Positions 43,101 to 45,023 of a stretch of 64,000 nucleotides of DNA are shown here, in pieces. The notes beneath the pieces were generated by a model. The model worked only from the letters and a program-made list of their open reading frames with translations, searched no databases and was not told where the DNA came from. Source of the DNA: Tridacna crocea. Its lineage: Eukaryota; Mollusca; Bivalvia; Cardiida; Cardiidae. The stretch spans positions 47,594,992 through 47,658,991 of the forward strand of contig OX031065.1 of assembly GCA_943736015.1 (NCBI GenBank). The letters are read 5' to 3'. Numbering within the stretch: the stretch's first letter is position 1; every line of letters starts with the position of its first letter. Both the position numbers and the translations under genes were made by a program.

Positions 43101-45023
43101 TCCTTCGTAACCTGTGCAGTCTTGCCGCCATCAGGAGCAACATTTGGCATGAAGAGACAAGATTGATTATAGTTTCATAAAATAAGGATGAAATGGTTTA
43201 AAACCTGGTTGAAAACTGCCTGATAAGAAAGAGAGATGTATTCCACCCACGACTTTTAGCGACCCTGAGGAAGAAGCCTTTTGAAAACATTGAGGGAAAA
43301 GGAGAAAATGCTGGTAACCAGCATTTTCTCCTTCTCCCACGAAGTTTTCTACCCTATCAAAGAAAAATTATGTCATTTGAGCCACTATAAAATTGTTGTC
43401 TGCAAATGCTTTCAATTTGGATAGGTTTTAAATTTTGCCATGTGGTAAAGGGTGAAACTGTCTTGATTTGGTTGACTCTGCTAATGGACGGATCTTCCAA
43501 CTTGAGTTCAATTTTTTTTGTGTGACACATATCATTAACATTAATAGACTTAACCCTTTCCCAAACGACAAATTTTGGACTCTTCCAAACTGAAAGAGTT
43601 TGCAGATGACAATTTTAAATTTTGAGAAAATGGCAGAAAGTTCACAAAAAGGGTAGAAAACACTGTGAGAAAAGGAGAAATTGCTCGTAACGAGCAATTT
43701 CTCCTTTTCCCACAGTGTTTTCAAAAGACTTTTACTGCAGACACGTAAAAACCAGGGCTTGTTTGGGAAAGGGTTAAGTAACATTTTCAAAGACTCTAGG
43801 TGCCTAATGTCAAGGTCACAGCAGAAGTGGGAGAGGGAAGGTCATACTTCACTTACCACATGCCCTTAACCCTGTCCCAAACGGCAAATTTTGAACCAGA
43901 CCAAATTCAAAGTATTTTGCAGATGACAAGTTAACAGTTACTAAAAAGATGATTTTCTATATGGTAGGGTAGAAAACATTGTGGGAAAAGGAGAAAATGC
44001 TGGTTACCAGCATTTTCTCCTTTTCCCACAATGTTTTCAAAAGGCTTCTATTCCAGGCCCGTAAAAACCAGGGATTGTTTGGGAAAGGGTTAAATCTGTA
44101 TCTCTTGGACCACTTGTCTGATTCTGAAAGTATGTCACACATTTATGAACCTATGTAAGATGATGTGCAGGTCAGATGCCTGGTTCCAAGGTCAAGGTCA
44201 CAGCCTGGAGTCAGTGACATGCTTGTGACAGATTCTTTTGGACGTACGATGTTCTGCTTGACAGAGAGTATTTTTTAAGAACTGAAAGTCAGACTGTTTT
44301 ACATGTGTTATATTTTGCAGGAACTAGGAGTTGGGTTTCTGAAGTGGGTGCTCAGTGAACTGGAAGAGAATCATATCTCTCAGGATGAAGTTCGGGATTT
44401 GTTTCCTGTATGTTGGTAAGAGCATTTTGTACTTCGAAACCAGAGCTTGCATTTTAATCCTTATGTACTGTAGTTTTAGAAAAAAGTTGCAGTTTCTTTT
44501 TAACACATCAATGATCTGCCGATATATTTTATAAGTCTTTACCAAACAAGGCTTGGTATTTTACAACCATTGGGAGAAAAGCTTTTGAAAACCTTGTGGA
44601 GAAAATTTTCCCTCTGTATTTTAGAAAAGCCTTCTCCTCCAGGGTCGTTTAACCCTTTACCAAACAATCCCTGGTTTTTACAACTGAGACAGAAGCCTTT
44701 TGAAAACATTGTGGGAAAAGGAGAAAATGCTGGTAACCAGCATTTTCTCCGTTTCCCACAGTGTTTTCTACCCAGATGGAAACAAGTTTCAACTTTTGAG
44801 TTACATGTATTTTATTGTCTGCAAGTGCTTTCAATTTGGACCGGTCTACATTTTTGTCATTTGGTGAAGGGTTCAAGGTAGTATTGTTTAGTAAACGATT
44901 CAACATGTCTTTTTCAGGGACAAGTATCTTGCACAGAAGAAAGTTACAGACAAAATAGACGTTACATTTGACAACAAAGAGACTGTAATGGATAAACAGC
45001 AAAGTGGAGCATGTGGGAGTTGA
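9937..45023 (+). CDS. T4 Rnl1-like RNA ligase, complete 13-exon gene
   Basis: Splicing 13 exons (phases all agree) gives 531 residues. Ligase-type nucleotidyltransferase motifs appear in order: V-A-R-G at 144-147 (the Arg upstream of motif I typical of Rnl1-type ligases), motif I K-A-N-G-E at 205-209 (K205 the predicted AMP-accepting lysine), motif III F-E-I-L at 297-300, motif IV E-G-E-V-L-Y at 379-384, and motif V L-L-K-K-K at 395-399 followed by S-V-W-Y. The C-terminal ~130 residues are helical and basic, without a recognised domain. Family knowledge: such enzymes seal 5'-phosphate/3'-OH RNA ends; a T4 Rnl1-like RNL is known from amphioxus (from memory, not aligned here). No kinase or phosphodiesterase domain is visible, so end healing would need partner enzymes. 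Residues 1-35 resemble a mitochondrial presequence. The final TGA follows Gly-Ser. Family is confident; substrate is unknown. Confidence 0.88.
10255..10482. mobile_element. TH-B MITE in ligase intron 1
   Basis: TTAA-bounded; CCCTTTACCCCATAAGACAT to GGAGTAAAGGGTTAA; loop TTGATCGTCACGAGCAA. Confidence 0.92.
10622..10892. mobile_element. TH-A MITE with two hairpins in tandem
   Basis: Two adjacent palindromes (10685-10739 and 10740-10795) inside one pair of TTAA ends. The right TTAA is shared with the next copy. Confidence 0.85.
10889..11117. mobile_element. TH-A MITE, full length
   Basis: TTAACTCATTACCAGATGAC to GTGTGGTAAAGAGTTAA; hairpin with GCTGCTTACCAGC loop. Confidence 0.92.
11129..11318. 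mobile_element. TH-A MITE, right end truncated
   Basis: TTAACCAAACGACAAAATTT, hairpin with TGGTTGGTTACCA loop, stops after AAAGGCTTCTTTCCC. Confidence 0.85.
11515..11840. mobile_element. Two decayed TH-A MITEs
   Basis: 11515-11630 keeps GGAGAAAATGCTGGTTACC. 11636-11840 keeps the CATTACTAAACAATGC end and GTTGTTTGGTTAAG. Confidence 0.65.
11851..11969 (+). repeat. 60-bp tandem duplication containing the exon 2 acceptor
   Basis: Two 60-bp units (11851-11910, 11911-11970) start ATGTTTTGCATTAAGACTTG. The second ends TTTTCTAG, the exon 2 acceptor. The first ends TTCTCTAA, so its acceptor AG is lost. Confidence 0.9.
11970..12138 (+). CDS. RNA ligase exon 2
   Basis: Acceptor TTTTCTAG|A and donor GAGAGG|GTAATT. 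Phase 2 in, phase 0 out. Encodes residues 87-143, including WLSWAKKENY and VFVKYGPDDPVYDNN. The acceptor lies in the second unit of a 60-bp tandem duplication. Confidence 0.9.
12139..12511. other. Intron 2, start
   Basis: A 'cccattaccacacaatcccc' TH-A tip at ~12155-12180; otherwise nothing recognised. Confidence 0.4.
12512..12735. mobile_element. TH-A MITE
   Basis: TGCACAATCCTTACTTTTGA to GTCGTTTGGTAATGAGC; hairpin with CTAGTAACCAGCAT. Confidence 0.85.
12805..12969. mobile_element. GAGCTCCAGATA-TIR MITE, partial, inverted
   Basis: CAGAACTCCAGATAAAGGGA ... CACTCTCTCATATCTC, with 'gatttcaaaattgaaat' and 'aggaagagaaataatgga' shared with the other copies. Confidence 0.75.
12976..13174. mobile_element. 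TH-C MITE
   Basis: Hairpin AACACTGTGGGAAAAGGAGA / TCTCCTTTTCCCACAGTGTT with loop TTGCTTGTTACAAGCAA; right end GGGAAAGGGTTAA. The arm substitution is matched on both sides. Confidence 0.85.
13231..13459. mobile_element. Decayed TH-A MITE
   Basis: ACCTTTTGACAACACAATCT ... CTCTGGTAAAGAG; hairpin arms heavily mutated. Confidence 0.7.
13526..13749. mobile_element. TH-A MITE just before ligase exon 3
   Basis: CCCATTACCATACAATCCCT to GTCGTTTGGTAATGAG; perfect hairpin apart from GCTGGTAAACAGC. Ends ~28 bp before the exon 3 acceptor. Confidence 0.9.
13778..13934 (+). CDS. RNA ligase exon 3 (V-A-R-G element)
   Basis: Acceptor ATCGTAG|GTT, donor GCAG|GTAATT; phase 0 in, 1 out. Encodes residues 144-195, starting V-A-R-G-N-S-F, with an acidic D-D-D-D-K-D-G-G-D-D stretch and IWKRYFTKA. 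The acceptor has a weak pyrimidine tract; the next AG (13785) would give an early stop. Confidence 0.87.
13969..14202. mobile_element. TH-A MITE just after ligase exon 3
   Basis: TTAACTCTTTACAATACAAT to GTTCGGTAAAGAGTTAA; 35 bp after the exon 3 donor. Confidence 0.9.
14300..14566. mobile_element. Decayed TH-A MITE
   Basis: TTGGAAACTTTATTGGAGAG, ATCTGCAAATTCTTTCAATT and CTAGTAAAGAGTTA survive. Confidence 0.65.
14588..14816. mobile_element. TH-A MITE, full length
   Basis: TTAACCCATTACCACACACT to GGTAATGAGTTAA; perfect hairpin apart from one arm mismatch. Confidence 0.92.
14824..15011. mobile_element. TH-A MITE, left end lost
   Basis: TTAAGCATTTGCAGACGAC; hairpin AACACTGTGGG / CCCACAGTGTT (matched arms); ends GATAAAGGGTTAA. 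Confidence 0.88.
15078..15260. mobile_element. Decayed TH-A MITE before ligase exon 4
   Basis: Half of the hairpin deleted (ACATTGTGGGTAAAAATTTC). Extends to within ~45 bp of exon 4. Confidence 0.65.
15304..15432 (+). CDS. RNA ligase exon 4 (motif I)
   Basis: Encodes E-T-D-F-I-I-S-T-S then K-A-N-G-E-A-A-H, the KxNG(E) nucleotidyltransferase motif with K205. Donor AAAG|GTTTGT. Phase 1 to 1. The acceptor is uncertain: CTTGAAG|AG is chosen; the AG after AGAC (15309) also keeps frame and would drop two residues, whereas the stronger-looking ACACAG at 15293 is out of frame. Confidence 0.85.
15715..17815. mobile_element. 2,101-bp long-TIR element with ACTCGTACCC subrepeats
   Basis: ~115-bp inverted ends made of repeated GAGAACTCGTACCCTGG units (15715-15840 and 17695-17815). 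Flanked by the 8-bp duplication TGTTTTAC (15707-15714, 17816-17823). The interior carries decayed TH remnants (~16290-16370, 16440-16560, 16745-16980) and no transposase frame. Confidence 0.85.
17824..18159. other. Intron 4 stretch without features
   Basis: AT-rich; nothing recognised. Confidence 0.4.
18160..18394. mobile_element. TH-A MITE just before ligase exon 5
   Basis: TTAACTCATTACCAAACGAC to GTGTGGTAATAGGTTAA; hairpin left arm interrupted by an insertion (AAAGTACCGGTAG). Confidence 0.9.
18475..18607 (+). CDS. RNA ligase exon 5
   Basis: Acceptor CTACTTCTTTTTGAG|AA has a strong pyrimidine tract; donor CACAG|GTTCGA. Phase 1 to 2. Encodes residues 239-282, EEKPTILATSADVGRY and the helical REVCEAVVDGIDRMDSD, linking motifs I and III. 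Confidence 0.88.
18628..18856. mobile_element. TH-B MITE just after ligase exon 5
   Basis: TTAACCCTTTTCTCCACAGA to TGGGGTAAAGGGTTAA; loop TTGCTCTTGATGAGCAA; starts 20 bp after the exon. Confidence 0.92.
18911..19138. mobile_element. TH-B MITE
   Basis: TTAACCCTTTACTCCATAGA to TGGGGTAAAGGGTTAA; loop TTGCTTGTGATGAGCAA. Right TTAA shared with the next element. Confidence 0.92.
19135..19355. mobile_element. TH-A MITE
   Basis: TTAACTCTTTGCCAAACGAC to TTTGTGGTAAATAGTTA; intact hairpin 19247-19305. Confidence 0.9.
19356..19693. other. Intron 5 stretch without features
   Basis: AT-rich, nothing recognised. Confidence 0.4.
19694..19804. mobile_element. TH-A MITE, one end
   Basis: TTCAATCGCTTTTATTTTG to GTCGTTTGGTAATGAGTTAA; TTAA shared with the next copy. 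Confidence 0.8.
19801..20027. mobile_element. TH-A MITE abutting ligase exon 6
   Basis: TTAACCCTTTACCAAACAAC to ACTGTGTGGTAATGG; hairpin 19913-19972. Ends 24 bp before exon 6. Confidence 0.9.
20052..20147 (+). CDS. RNA ligase exon 6 (motif III)
   Basis: Acceptor TGTATTGCAG|G, donor AAAAA|GTAAGT; phase 2 to 2. Encodes FLSFLVASRYTAVFEILVP and then HQHVVNLSYL; F-E-I-L is motif III. Hairpin MITEs end 24 bp before it and begin about 20 bp after it. Confidence 0.93.
20168..20350. mobile_element. TH-A MITE directly after ligase exon 6
   Basis: Starts ~20 bp past the exon. Loop expanded to GCTGGTTACCATGGTTACCA. Right TTAA shared with the next copy. Confidence 0.88.
20347..20575. mobile_element. TH-A MITE with matched arm variant
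   Basis: TTAACTCACTTACCAGACAA ... ATGTGGTTAAAGGATAAA. Arms GTGAGAAAAGG / CCTTTTCTCA carry the same change on both sides. Confidence 0.88.
20635..20785 (-). mobile_element. SINE-3 fragment
   Basis: 'gtgcacctatctacattttc', 'taccagtactctacataata' and 'ttcccacat' match 23990-24275. Confidence 0.65.
20800..21028. mobile_element. TH-A MITE with matched arm variant
   Basis: Arms GTGGGAAGAGGAGAAAATGC / GCATTTTCTCCTCTTCCCAC: the A to G change in the arm is mirrored exactly. Ends GTGTGGTAAAGGGTTAA. Confidence 0.9.
21029..21683. other. Intron 6 stretch without features
   Basis: About 650 bp with no recognised repeat or coding signal before exon 7. Confidence 0.45.
21684..21774 (+). CDS. RNA ligase exon 7
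   Basis: Acceptor GCCTTGCAG|A, donor ATAGAA|GTGAGT; phase 2 to 0. Encodes PELKFIAWTKTDLQAKGDMQ then NVIPPHIGIE, a spacer between motifs III and IV. Earlier GT sites (AAAG|GTGACA, ATAG|GTATAG) do not give the phase exon 8 needs. Confidence 0.87.
22051..22280. mobile_element. TH-A/C MITE
   Basis: TTAACCCTTTCCCAAACAAT to GTTTGGAAAAGGGTTAA; intact hairpin. Near-identical to 39761-39988 in the opposite orientation. Confidence 0.92.
22440..22535 (-). mobile_element. tRNA-like SINE scrap
   Basis: Reverse strand reads GAGTGTTGGCCTCGTAACCG then GAGGTCCTCAGTTTGATAAC, resembling a tRNA-derived head. Too decayed to be a tRNA gene. Confidence 0.4.
22690..22890. mobile_element. Decayed TH-A MITE before ligase exon 8
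   Basis: GCATTTTCTCCTTTTCTGAC, TTGTTTGATAAAG; left arm mostly lost. Confidence 0.6.
22944..23021 (+). CDS. RNA ligase exon 8
   Basis: Acceptor TTGATTTCAG|ATA, donor GTTCAA|GTAAGT; 26 whole codons (IARCLGLDTVGYDVVQMEQL and DEKIVQ). A stop in this frame just upstream excludes the earlier TTTTTTTCAG acceptor at 22911. Confidence 0.9.
23101..23271 (+). repeat. 57-bp minisatellite, 3 units
   Basis: Units at 23101, 23158 and 23215 start TGTGATGTGCCCTCTATTAG. Units 1 and 2 are identical and unit 3 differs at a few sites. The period is divisible by three, so frames stay open on both strands, but the sequence is intronic. Confidence 0.92.
23272..23685. other. Intron 8 stretch without features
   Basis: Nothing recognised. 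Confidence 0.4.
23686..23912. mobile_element. TH-A MITE
   Basis: TTAACTCTTTACCGCACAAT to GTCATCTGGTAAAGAGTT; hairpin with one arm change (TTGCAGAAAAAGG). Scrap of another copy at 23925-23985. Confidence 0.9.
23990..24275 (-). mobile_element. tRNA-derived SINE-3
   Basis: Reverse strand: head with GGGGTCATAAGTTCGATCCC (B box-like), GATTCATTCATCTCTCATTG, and tail GTTGAAGACAGCGTTAAACA. Copies: 42605-42862 (+), 63395-63690 (+), 20635-20785 (-). Confidence 0.8.
24284..24505. mobile_element. TH-A MITE
   Basis: TTAACCCATTACCAAACAAC to GTGTGGTAATGGGTTAA; hairpin 24387-24446. Confidence 0.92.
24532..24776. mobile_element. Decayed TH-A MITE
   Basis: TTAACTCAATACCAAATGAC to TTTTGTGGTAAAGGTTAA; arms diverged. 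Confidence 0.8.
24835..25062. mobile_element. TH-A MITE
   Basis: TTAACCTGTTACCACCCAGC to TTGTGTGGTAAAGGGTTAA; shortened hairpin GGAAAAAATGCTGGCTACC. Confidence 0.85.
25063..25382. other. Intron 8 stretch without features
   Basis: Nothing recognised. Confidence 0.4.
25383..25588. mobile_element. TH-A MITE lacking one hairpin arm
   Basis: TTAACTCTTTACCACACAAG ... GTGTGGTAAAGGGTTAA. Left arm complete, right arm deleted after TTACCAG. Confidence 0.88.
25742..25912. repeat. Imperfect palindrome
   Basis: ATAAACCACATCGTGAGTTA pairs with ATTCACAACTGTGGTTTAT, and GGGCACAATAAGTAAACCAC with GTGGATTATTTATTGTGCC, around a CTCGGGCCATCGC centre. A small foldback MITE 50 bp before exon 9. Confidence 0.75.
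25962..26053 (+). CDS. RNA ligase exon 9 (motifs IV and V)
   Basis: Acceptor TCTCATTATAG|ATT, donor GTCTG|GTAAGT; phase 0 to 2. Encodes IRQGYNMEGEVLYFIDKTG and CVMGLLKKKSV. EGEVLY is motif IV; LLKKK is motif V, whose lysines contact the nucleotide phosphates in this superfamily. Followed by an 11.5-kb intron holding many transposons and the putative nested gene. Confidence 0.95.
26162..26393. mobile_element. TH-A MITE after ligase exon 9
   Basis: AACCCATTACCAAACGACAA to GTGTGGTAATGGGG; hairpin with GCTGATTACCAGC. Confidence 0.9.
26580..27180. mobile_element. Decayed TH MITEs
   Basis: 26807-26975 keeps TTAATCCTTTCCCAAACAAT and GTAAAGAATTAA. Pieces on both sides keep 'gaaagaatttgtaaac' and 'gaagaaaatgctggtt'. 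Confidence 0.65.
27268..28824 (+). repeat. 156-bp tandem array element, ~9 units
   Basis: CAAGTATGAAAAACGACAAA recurs at 27346, 27502, 27658, 27814, 27971, 28127, 28282, 28439 and 28595. Left edge contains GATACGCCCGTC (~27292), right edge GACGGGCGTAT (~28809), opposite orientations of the same word, so the array probably sits inside one mobile element. No coding signal. Confidence 0.9.
28905..29175. mobile_element. GCCTGCGCAGGC palindromic MITE, copy 1
   Basis: Ends CACATATGGCCTGCAATACG / CGTGTTACAAGCCATATATG; internal GGATCAGCCTGCGCAGGCTG self-complement. Typical bivalve element. Confidence 0.85.
29218..29411. mobile_element. TH-A MITE, damaged
   Basis: TTAACTCTTTACCAAACGAC ... GGATTGTGTGGTAAAGA; one arm deleted. 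Confidence 0.8.
29425..29724. mobile_element. TH MITE remnants beside the nested terminal exon
   Basis: Fragment 29425-29480, then 29515-29724 with a diverged hairpin (GTGGGAAAAGGAGAAAATCC) ending GGGAAAGGGTTAA. Confidence 0.7.
29745..29931 (-). CDS. Putative nested gene terminal exon
   Basis: Acceptor CTTTCTTCATCCCTCAACAG|G, a strong pyrimidine tract. 62 codons open to TGA (29745-29747). The region is non-repetitive. Confidence 0.48.
29745..35573 (-). CDS. Putative nested gene, ~158 residues, unknown function
   Basis: Four candidate exons on the - strand inside RNA ligase intron 9 join in frame (phases 1, 2, 2), giving a stop-free 158-residue protein. It has an acidic start (MADHLQPTQV, then SETDSDNESYE), a hydrophobic/helical segment (YLLGLSNTLWSQMLDYEKVV), short middle exons, and a helical C-terminal part (QWDKIEETVQKIDTYSRQTR and WSSLLWLLADRELSRAS). 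None of the exons lies in a recognised repeat. I do not recognise the family. The middle exons are short and could be chance. Confidence 0.42.
29985..30355. mobile_element. Strongly decayed TH MITEs
   Basis: 'gcagaaaattatcgaacggg', 'agaaaacactgtaag' and 'gacttatactgcagatacg' recall TH-C. Confidence 0.5.
30428..30712. mobile_element. GCCTGCGCAGGC palindromic MITE, copy 2
   Basis: Ends CACATGGCTCGCAACACGCG / CGTGTTGCAGGCCATTTTCA; two internal palindromes of the same class as copy 1. Confidence 0.87.
30722..30870. repeat. Palindrome around TTCTGATTGGCTAAACC
   Basis: TTCTGATTGGCTAAACCA / TGGTTTAGCCAATCAGAA is a perfect hairpin with flanking arms AAGAACATT / AATGTTCTT. A sister hairpin lies at 32519-32567. 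Confidence 0.8.
31053..31420. other. Intron 9 stretch with poly(A) and MITE scrap
   Basis: A run of A's near 31296-31309 and a TH scrap 'ctggctaccagcag' near 31345. Confidence 0.4.
31421..31583. mobile_element. TH-C MITE with hairpin deleted
   Basis: TTAACCCTTTCCCAAACAAG ... GTTGTTTGGGAAAGGGTT; only the outer parts remain. Confidence 0.8.
31664..31893. mobile_element. TH-A MITE
   Basis: TTAACTCTTTACCACACAAT to GTTTGGTAAAGAGTTAA; hairpin with loop GCTGGTCACCAGC. Right TTAA shared. Stub of another end at 31638-31655. Confidence 0.9.
31890..32117. mobile_element. TH-C MITE
   Basis: TTAACCCTTTCCCAAACAGG to TGGCGTTTGGGAAAGGGTT; arms AACACTGTGGG / CCCACAGTGTT; loop TTGCTCGTAACGAGGAA. Confidence 0.9.
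32118..32402. other. Intron 9 stretch with a decayed TH scrap
   Basis: Weak TH echo 'acaaccccgaggaagagggc' near 32295; nothing else. Confidence 0.4.
32403..32465 (-). CDS. Putative nested gene exon 3
   Basis: Acceptor ATTCTCAAG|A, donor ACCAG|GTGATA; 63 nt, phase 2 to 2. Encodes MTGGYVPCMLPGNTQRPGHT. Because it is phase-neutral it could be skipped or spurious. Confidence 0.33.
32500..32590. repeat. TTCTGATTGGCTAAACC hairpin, copy 2
   Basis: CTTCTGATTGGCTAAACCAT / TGGTTTAGCCAATCAGA, flanked by gttaaagtaac / gttactttcac. Confidence 0.8.
32847..32910 (-). CDS. Putative nested gene exon 2
   Basis: Acceptor TTACTGACAG|TC, donor TATAG|GTAAGT; phase 1 to 2. Encodes PGHNFRLSVCEGVKGMYEVY. The strong donor and fitting phases are the main support. 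Confidence 0.4.
33110..33516. mobile_element. TH-A MITEs, one decayed, one complete
   Basis: 33110-33300 is decayed. 33298-33516 runs CTCTTTACCAAACGAC to GTGTGGTAATTGGTTAA with a shortened hairpin (GGAGAAAAAGCATTTTCTCC). Confidence 0.82.
33513..33740. mobile_element. TH-A MITE
   Basis: TTAACTCTTAACCAAATGCC to TATGTGGTAAAGAGTTAA; left TTAA shared. Confidence 0.88.
33741..34136. other. Intron 9 stretch with poly(G)
   Basis: G-run near 33917-33927; otherwise T-rich, nothing recognised. Confidence 0.4.
34137..34355. mobile_element. TH-A MITE with four matched arm substitutions
   Basis: Arms AAACTTTATTGGAAAAGGGG and CCCCTTTTCCAATAAAGTTT are exact complements, though both differ from the family arm AAACATTGTGGGAAAAGGAG at four sites. 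Confidence 0.88.
34432..34653. mobile_element. TH-A MITE
   Basis: CTACCAAAAGACAATATTTT to GTGTGGTAATGGGTTAA; hairpin 34536-34595. Right TTAA shared. Confidence 0.88.
34650..34822. mobile_element. TH-A MITE, sister of 34137-34355
   Basis: Same left end (ATCCTAACCTACAGTGACCC), but its arms AAACTTTGTTAGAAAAGGAG and CCCCTTTTCCAACAATGTTT do not match each other. Confidence 0.85.
34823..35051. mobile_element. TH-B/C hybrid MITE
   Basis: Left CCCTTTACCTGATATGCC, hairpin GTGGGAAAAG-type with TTGTTACGAGCAA, right TGAGTATCTATGGAGTAAAG typical of TH-B. Confidence 0.8.
35052..35410. other. Intron 9 stretch without features
   Basis: AT-rich, nothing recognised; lies between MITE and putative nested exon 1. 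Confidence 0.4.
35411..35573 (-). CDS. Putative nested gene exon 1
   Basis: ATG 35573 in a good context (ataATGg). 54 codons, then donor CTAG|GTAAGA, phase 1. Composition and the donor look genuine. Confidence 0.5.
35771..36001. mobile_element. TH-A MITE
   Basis: TTAACCCTTTACCACACAAG to GTGTGGTAATGGGTTAA. Confidence 0.92.
36002..36312. other. Intron 9 stretch without features
   Basis: AT-rich; nothing recognised. Confidence 0.4.
36313..36500. mobile_element. Decayed TH MITE
   Basis: CCCTTTACCTTATAACACAA; short perfect hairpin GGAGAAAATGCATTTTCTCC. Confidence 0.7.
36526..36741. mobile_element. Chimeric TH-A/TH-B MITE
   Basis: TH-A left end (CCAAATAATCCCTGATGAAA, ACATTGTAATATGG) joined to a TH-B interior (ATTGACCCTAAATAACATGG) and TH-B right end (GGAGTAAAGGGTTAA). 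Confidence 0.82.
36742..36819. mobile_element. TH MITE scrap hosting AGGTGG copy 2
   Basis: 'gaaagccttctttttatggt' and then the TTAA used by the insertion. Confidence 0.6.
36820..37348. mobile_element. AGGTGG element, copy 2 (529 bp)
   Basis: TTAA at 36816-36819 and 37349-37352; ends AGGTGGGTATTTAGAATTTT / GAAGGACCACCT. Confidence 0.9.
37371..37559. mobile_element. TH-A MITE lacking an arm, 29 bp before ligase exon 10
   Basis: ACCCTTTACCAAATGATGAA ... ATTGTGTGGTAAAGAGTTAA; right hairpin arm deleted. Confidence 0.85.
37589..37688 (+). CDS. RNA ligase exon 10
   Basis: Acceptor TTTATATTTTAG|G, donor GATCAG|GTTTGT; phase 2 to 0. Completes the Trp codon and continues YVMCRAVREKAKTACSRSA, a basic helix directly after motif V. 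Confidence 0.92.
37806..37998. mobile_element. GAGCTCCAGATA-TIR MITE, copy 2
   Basis: CAGAGCTCCAGATAAGAGGG / TTTCTATCTGGAGGTCTG. Confidence 0.85.
38162..38178 (+). repeat. (TG)n microsatellite
   Basis: TGTGTGTGTGTGTG followed by a ctgtcc/tctgtc-rich tail. Confidence 0.85.
38248..38563. mobile_element. Fused TH-A MITEs
   Basis: TTAACTCTTTACCAAACGAC start, left arm broken at GTGGGAAAAAGACC, then a second copy's GAATTGAAAGCATTTGCAAA, a full hairpin (38454-38510) and right end. Confidence 0.75.
38564..39740. mobile_element. TH-A MITE split in its hairpin by a bivalve repeat
   Basis: Left half ends GGAGAAAATGCTGGTAGC (38658); right half resumes ACTTTTCCCACAATAA (39687). Confidence 0.75.
38668..39685 (+). 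mobile_element. ~1-kb 'gctcacctgagc' element
   Basis: Starts TTAGCTCACCTGAGCACAAC and ends CAGGTGAGCGAACC ... GGCCATCTTGGCCCTCTTGT. Interior is 4-5 diverged ~170-bp repeats ('ctctgaaaccgctggtcaga', 'gttccttgggtgaccctttt'). Common in bivalve genomes; non-coding. Confidence 0.85.
39761..39988. mobile_element. TH-A/C MITE
   Basis: TTAACCCTTTCCCAATCGAC to TATTTGGGAATAGGTTAA. Left arm has AACACTG while right keeps CAATGTT (unmatched). Confidence 0.9.
40139..40897. mobile_element. TH-A MITE split by AGGTGG copy 3
   Basis: TTAACTCTTTACCAAATGAC (40139) ... insert ... ATTTGTTTTGGGAAAGGTAG and GTGTGGTGAAGAGTTA. Confidence 0.87.
40225..40766. mobile_element. AGGTGG element, copy 3 (542 bp)
   Basis: TTAA at 40221-40224 and 40767-40770; AAGGTGGGTATTTAG ... 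GAAGGGCCACCT. Confidence 0.9.
41016..41105 (+). CDS. RNA ligase exon 11
   Basis: Acceptor GCTCTTTACAG|AGA, donor TGGAAA|GTAAGG; 30 whole codons, RCEYSLQLEKRVREIQRWLK then IDDKTTQQWK. Predicted long helix. Confidence 0.9.
41190..42255. mobile_element. TH-A MITE split by a mariner-like element
   Basis: GACTTGTCAGAATTGAAGG (to 41213) resumes as TTTGCAGACAGCAATACAAA (42083), hairpin 42139-42195, ending ATTGTGTGGTAAAG. Confidence 0.82.
41216..42080. mobile_element. 865-bp TA-flanked, mariner/Tc1-like non-autonomous element
   Basis: TA at 41214-41215 and 42081-42082. Inverted ends CCGTAAAACGGGGTTTTTTA and (reverse) CCATATAACAGGTTTTTTTT. No transposase. Confidence 0.65.
42348..42572. mobile_element. 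TH-A MITE
   Basis: TTAACCCATTACCACACAAT to GTTCGGTAATGAGTTAA; perfect hairpin. Confidence 0.93.
42605..42862 (+). mobile_element. tRNA-derived SINE-3
   Basis: GTAGCTCGGTAAGTAGC head, GTCGTGGGTTGGATCCCTGG B box-like, TGTGGGAAAGCAGCCAGTGG body; lacks the 3' tail. Confidence 0.78.
42895..43041. mobile_element. Decayed TH-A MITE
   Basis: AACATTACCAGCTGGTAAC and TTGTTTGGTAAAAAGTTAA. Confidence 0.65.
43235..43455. mobile_element. TH-A MITE
   Basis: CACGACTTTTAGCGACCCTG to CATGTGGTAAAGGGTG; near-perfect hairpin. Confidence 0.85.
43550..43777. mobile_element. TH-C MITE, type copy
   Basis: TTAACCCTTTCCCAAACGAC to TTGTTTGGGAAAGGGTTAA; loop TTGCTCGTAACGAGCAA. Confidence 0.93.
43866..44093. mobile_element. 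TH-A/C MITE
   Basis: TTAACCCTGTCCCAAACGGC to TTGTTTGGGAAAGGGTTAA; perfect 30-bp-arm hairpin (43976-44035). Confidence 0.93.
44094..44320. other. Intron 11 end with 'aaggtcaaggtcaca'
   Basis: A GGTCAAGGTCACAGCC motif (~44192), echoed at ~43812, a frequent bivalve repeat word. Confidence 0.45.
44321..44415 (+). CDS. RNA ligase exon 12
   Basis: Acceptor ATATTTTGCAG|GAA, donor TGTTG|GTAAGA; phase 0 to 2. Encodes ELGVGFLKWVLSELEENHI and SQDEVRDLFPVC. Helical, acidic. Confidence 0.9.
44530..44876. mobile_element. TH-A MITEs before ligase exon 13
   Basis: Decayed copy 44530-44648, then full copy 44649-44876 (TTAACCCTTTACCAAACAAT ... TTGGTGAAGGGTT) with hairpin 44709-44766. Confidence 0.85.
44918..45023 (+). 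CDS. RNA ligase exon 13, stop codon
   Basis: Acceptor TGTCTTTTTCAG|G completes Trp, then DKYLAQKKVTDKIDVTFDN up to GACGS and TGA at 45021-45023. A TH-A MITE ends about 41 bp upstream of the exon. Confidence 0.9.
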
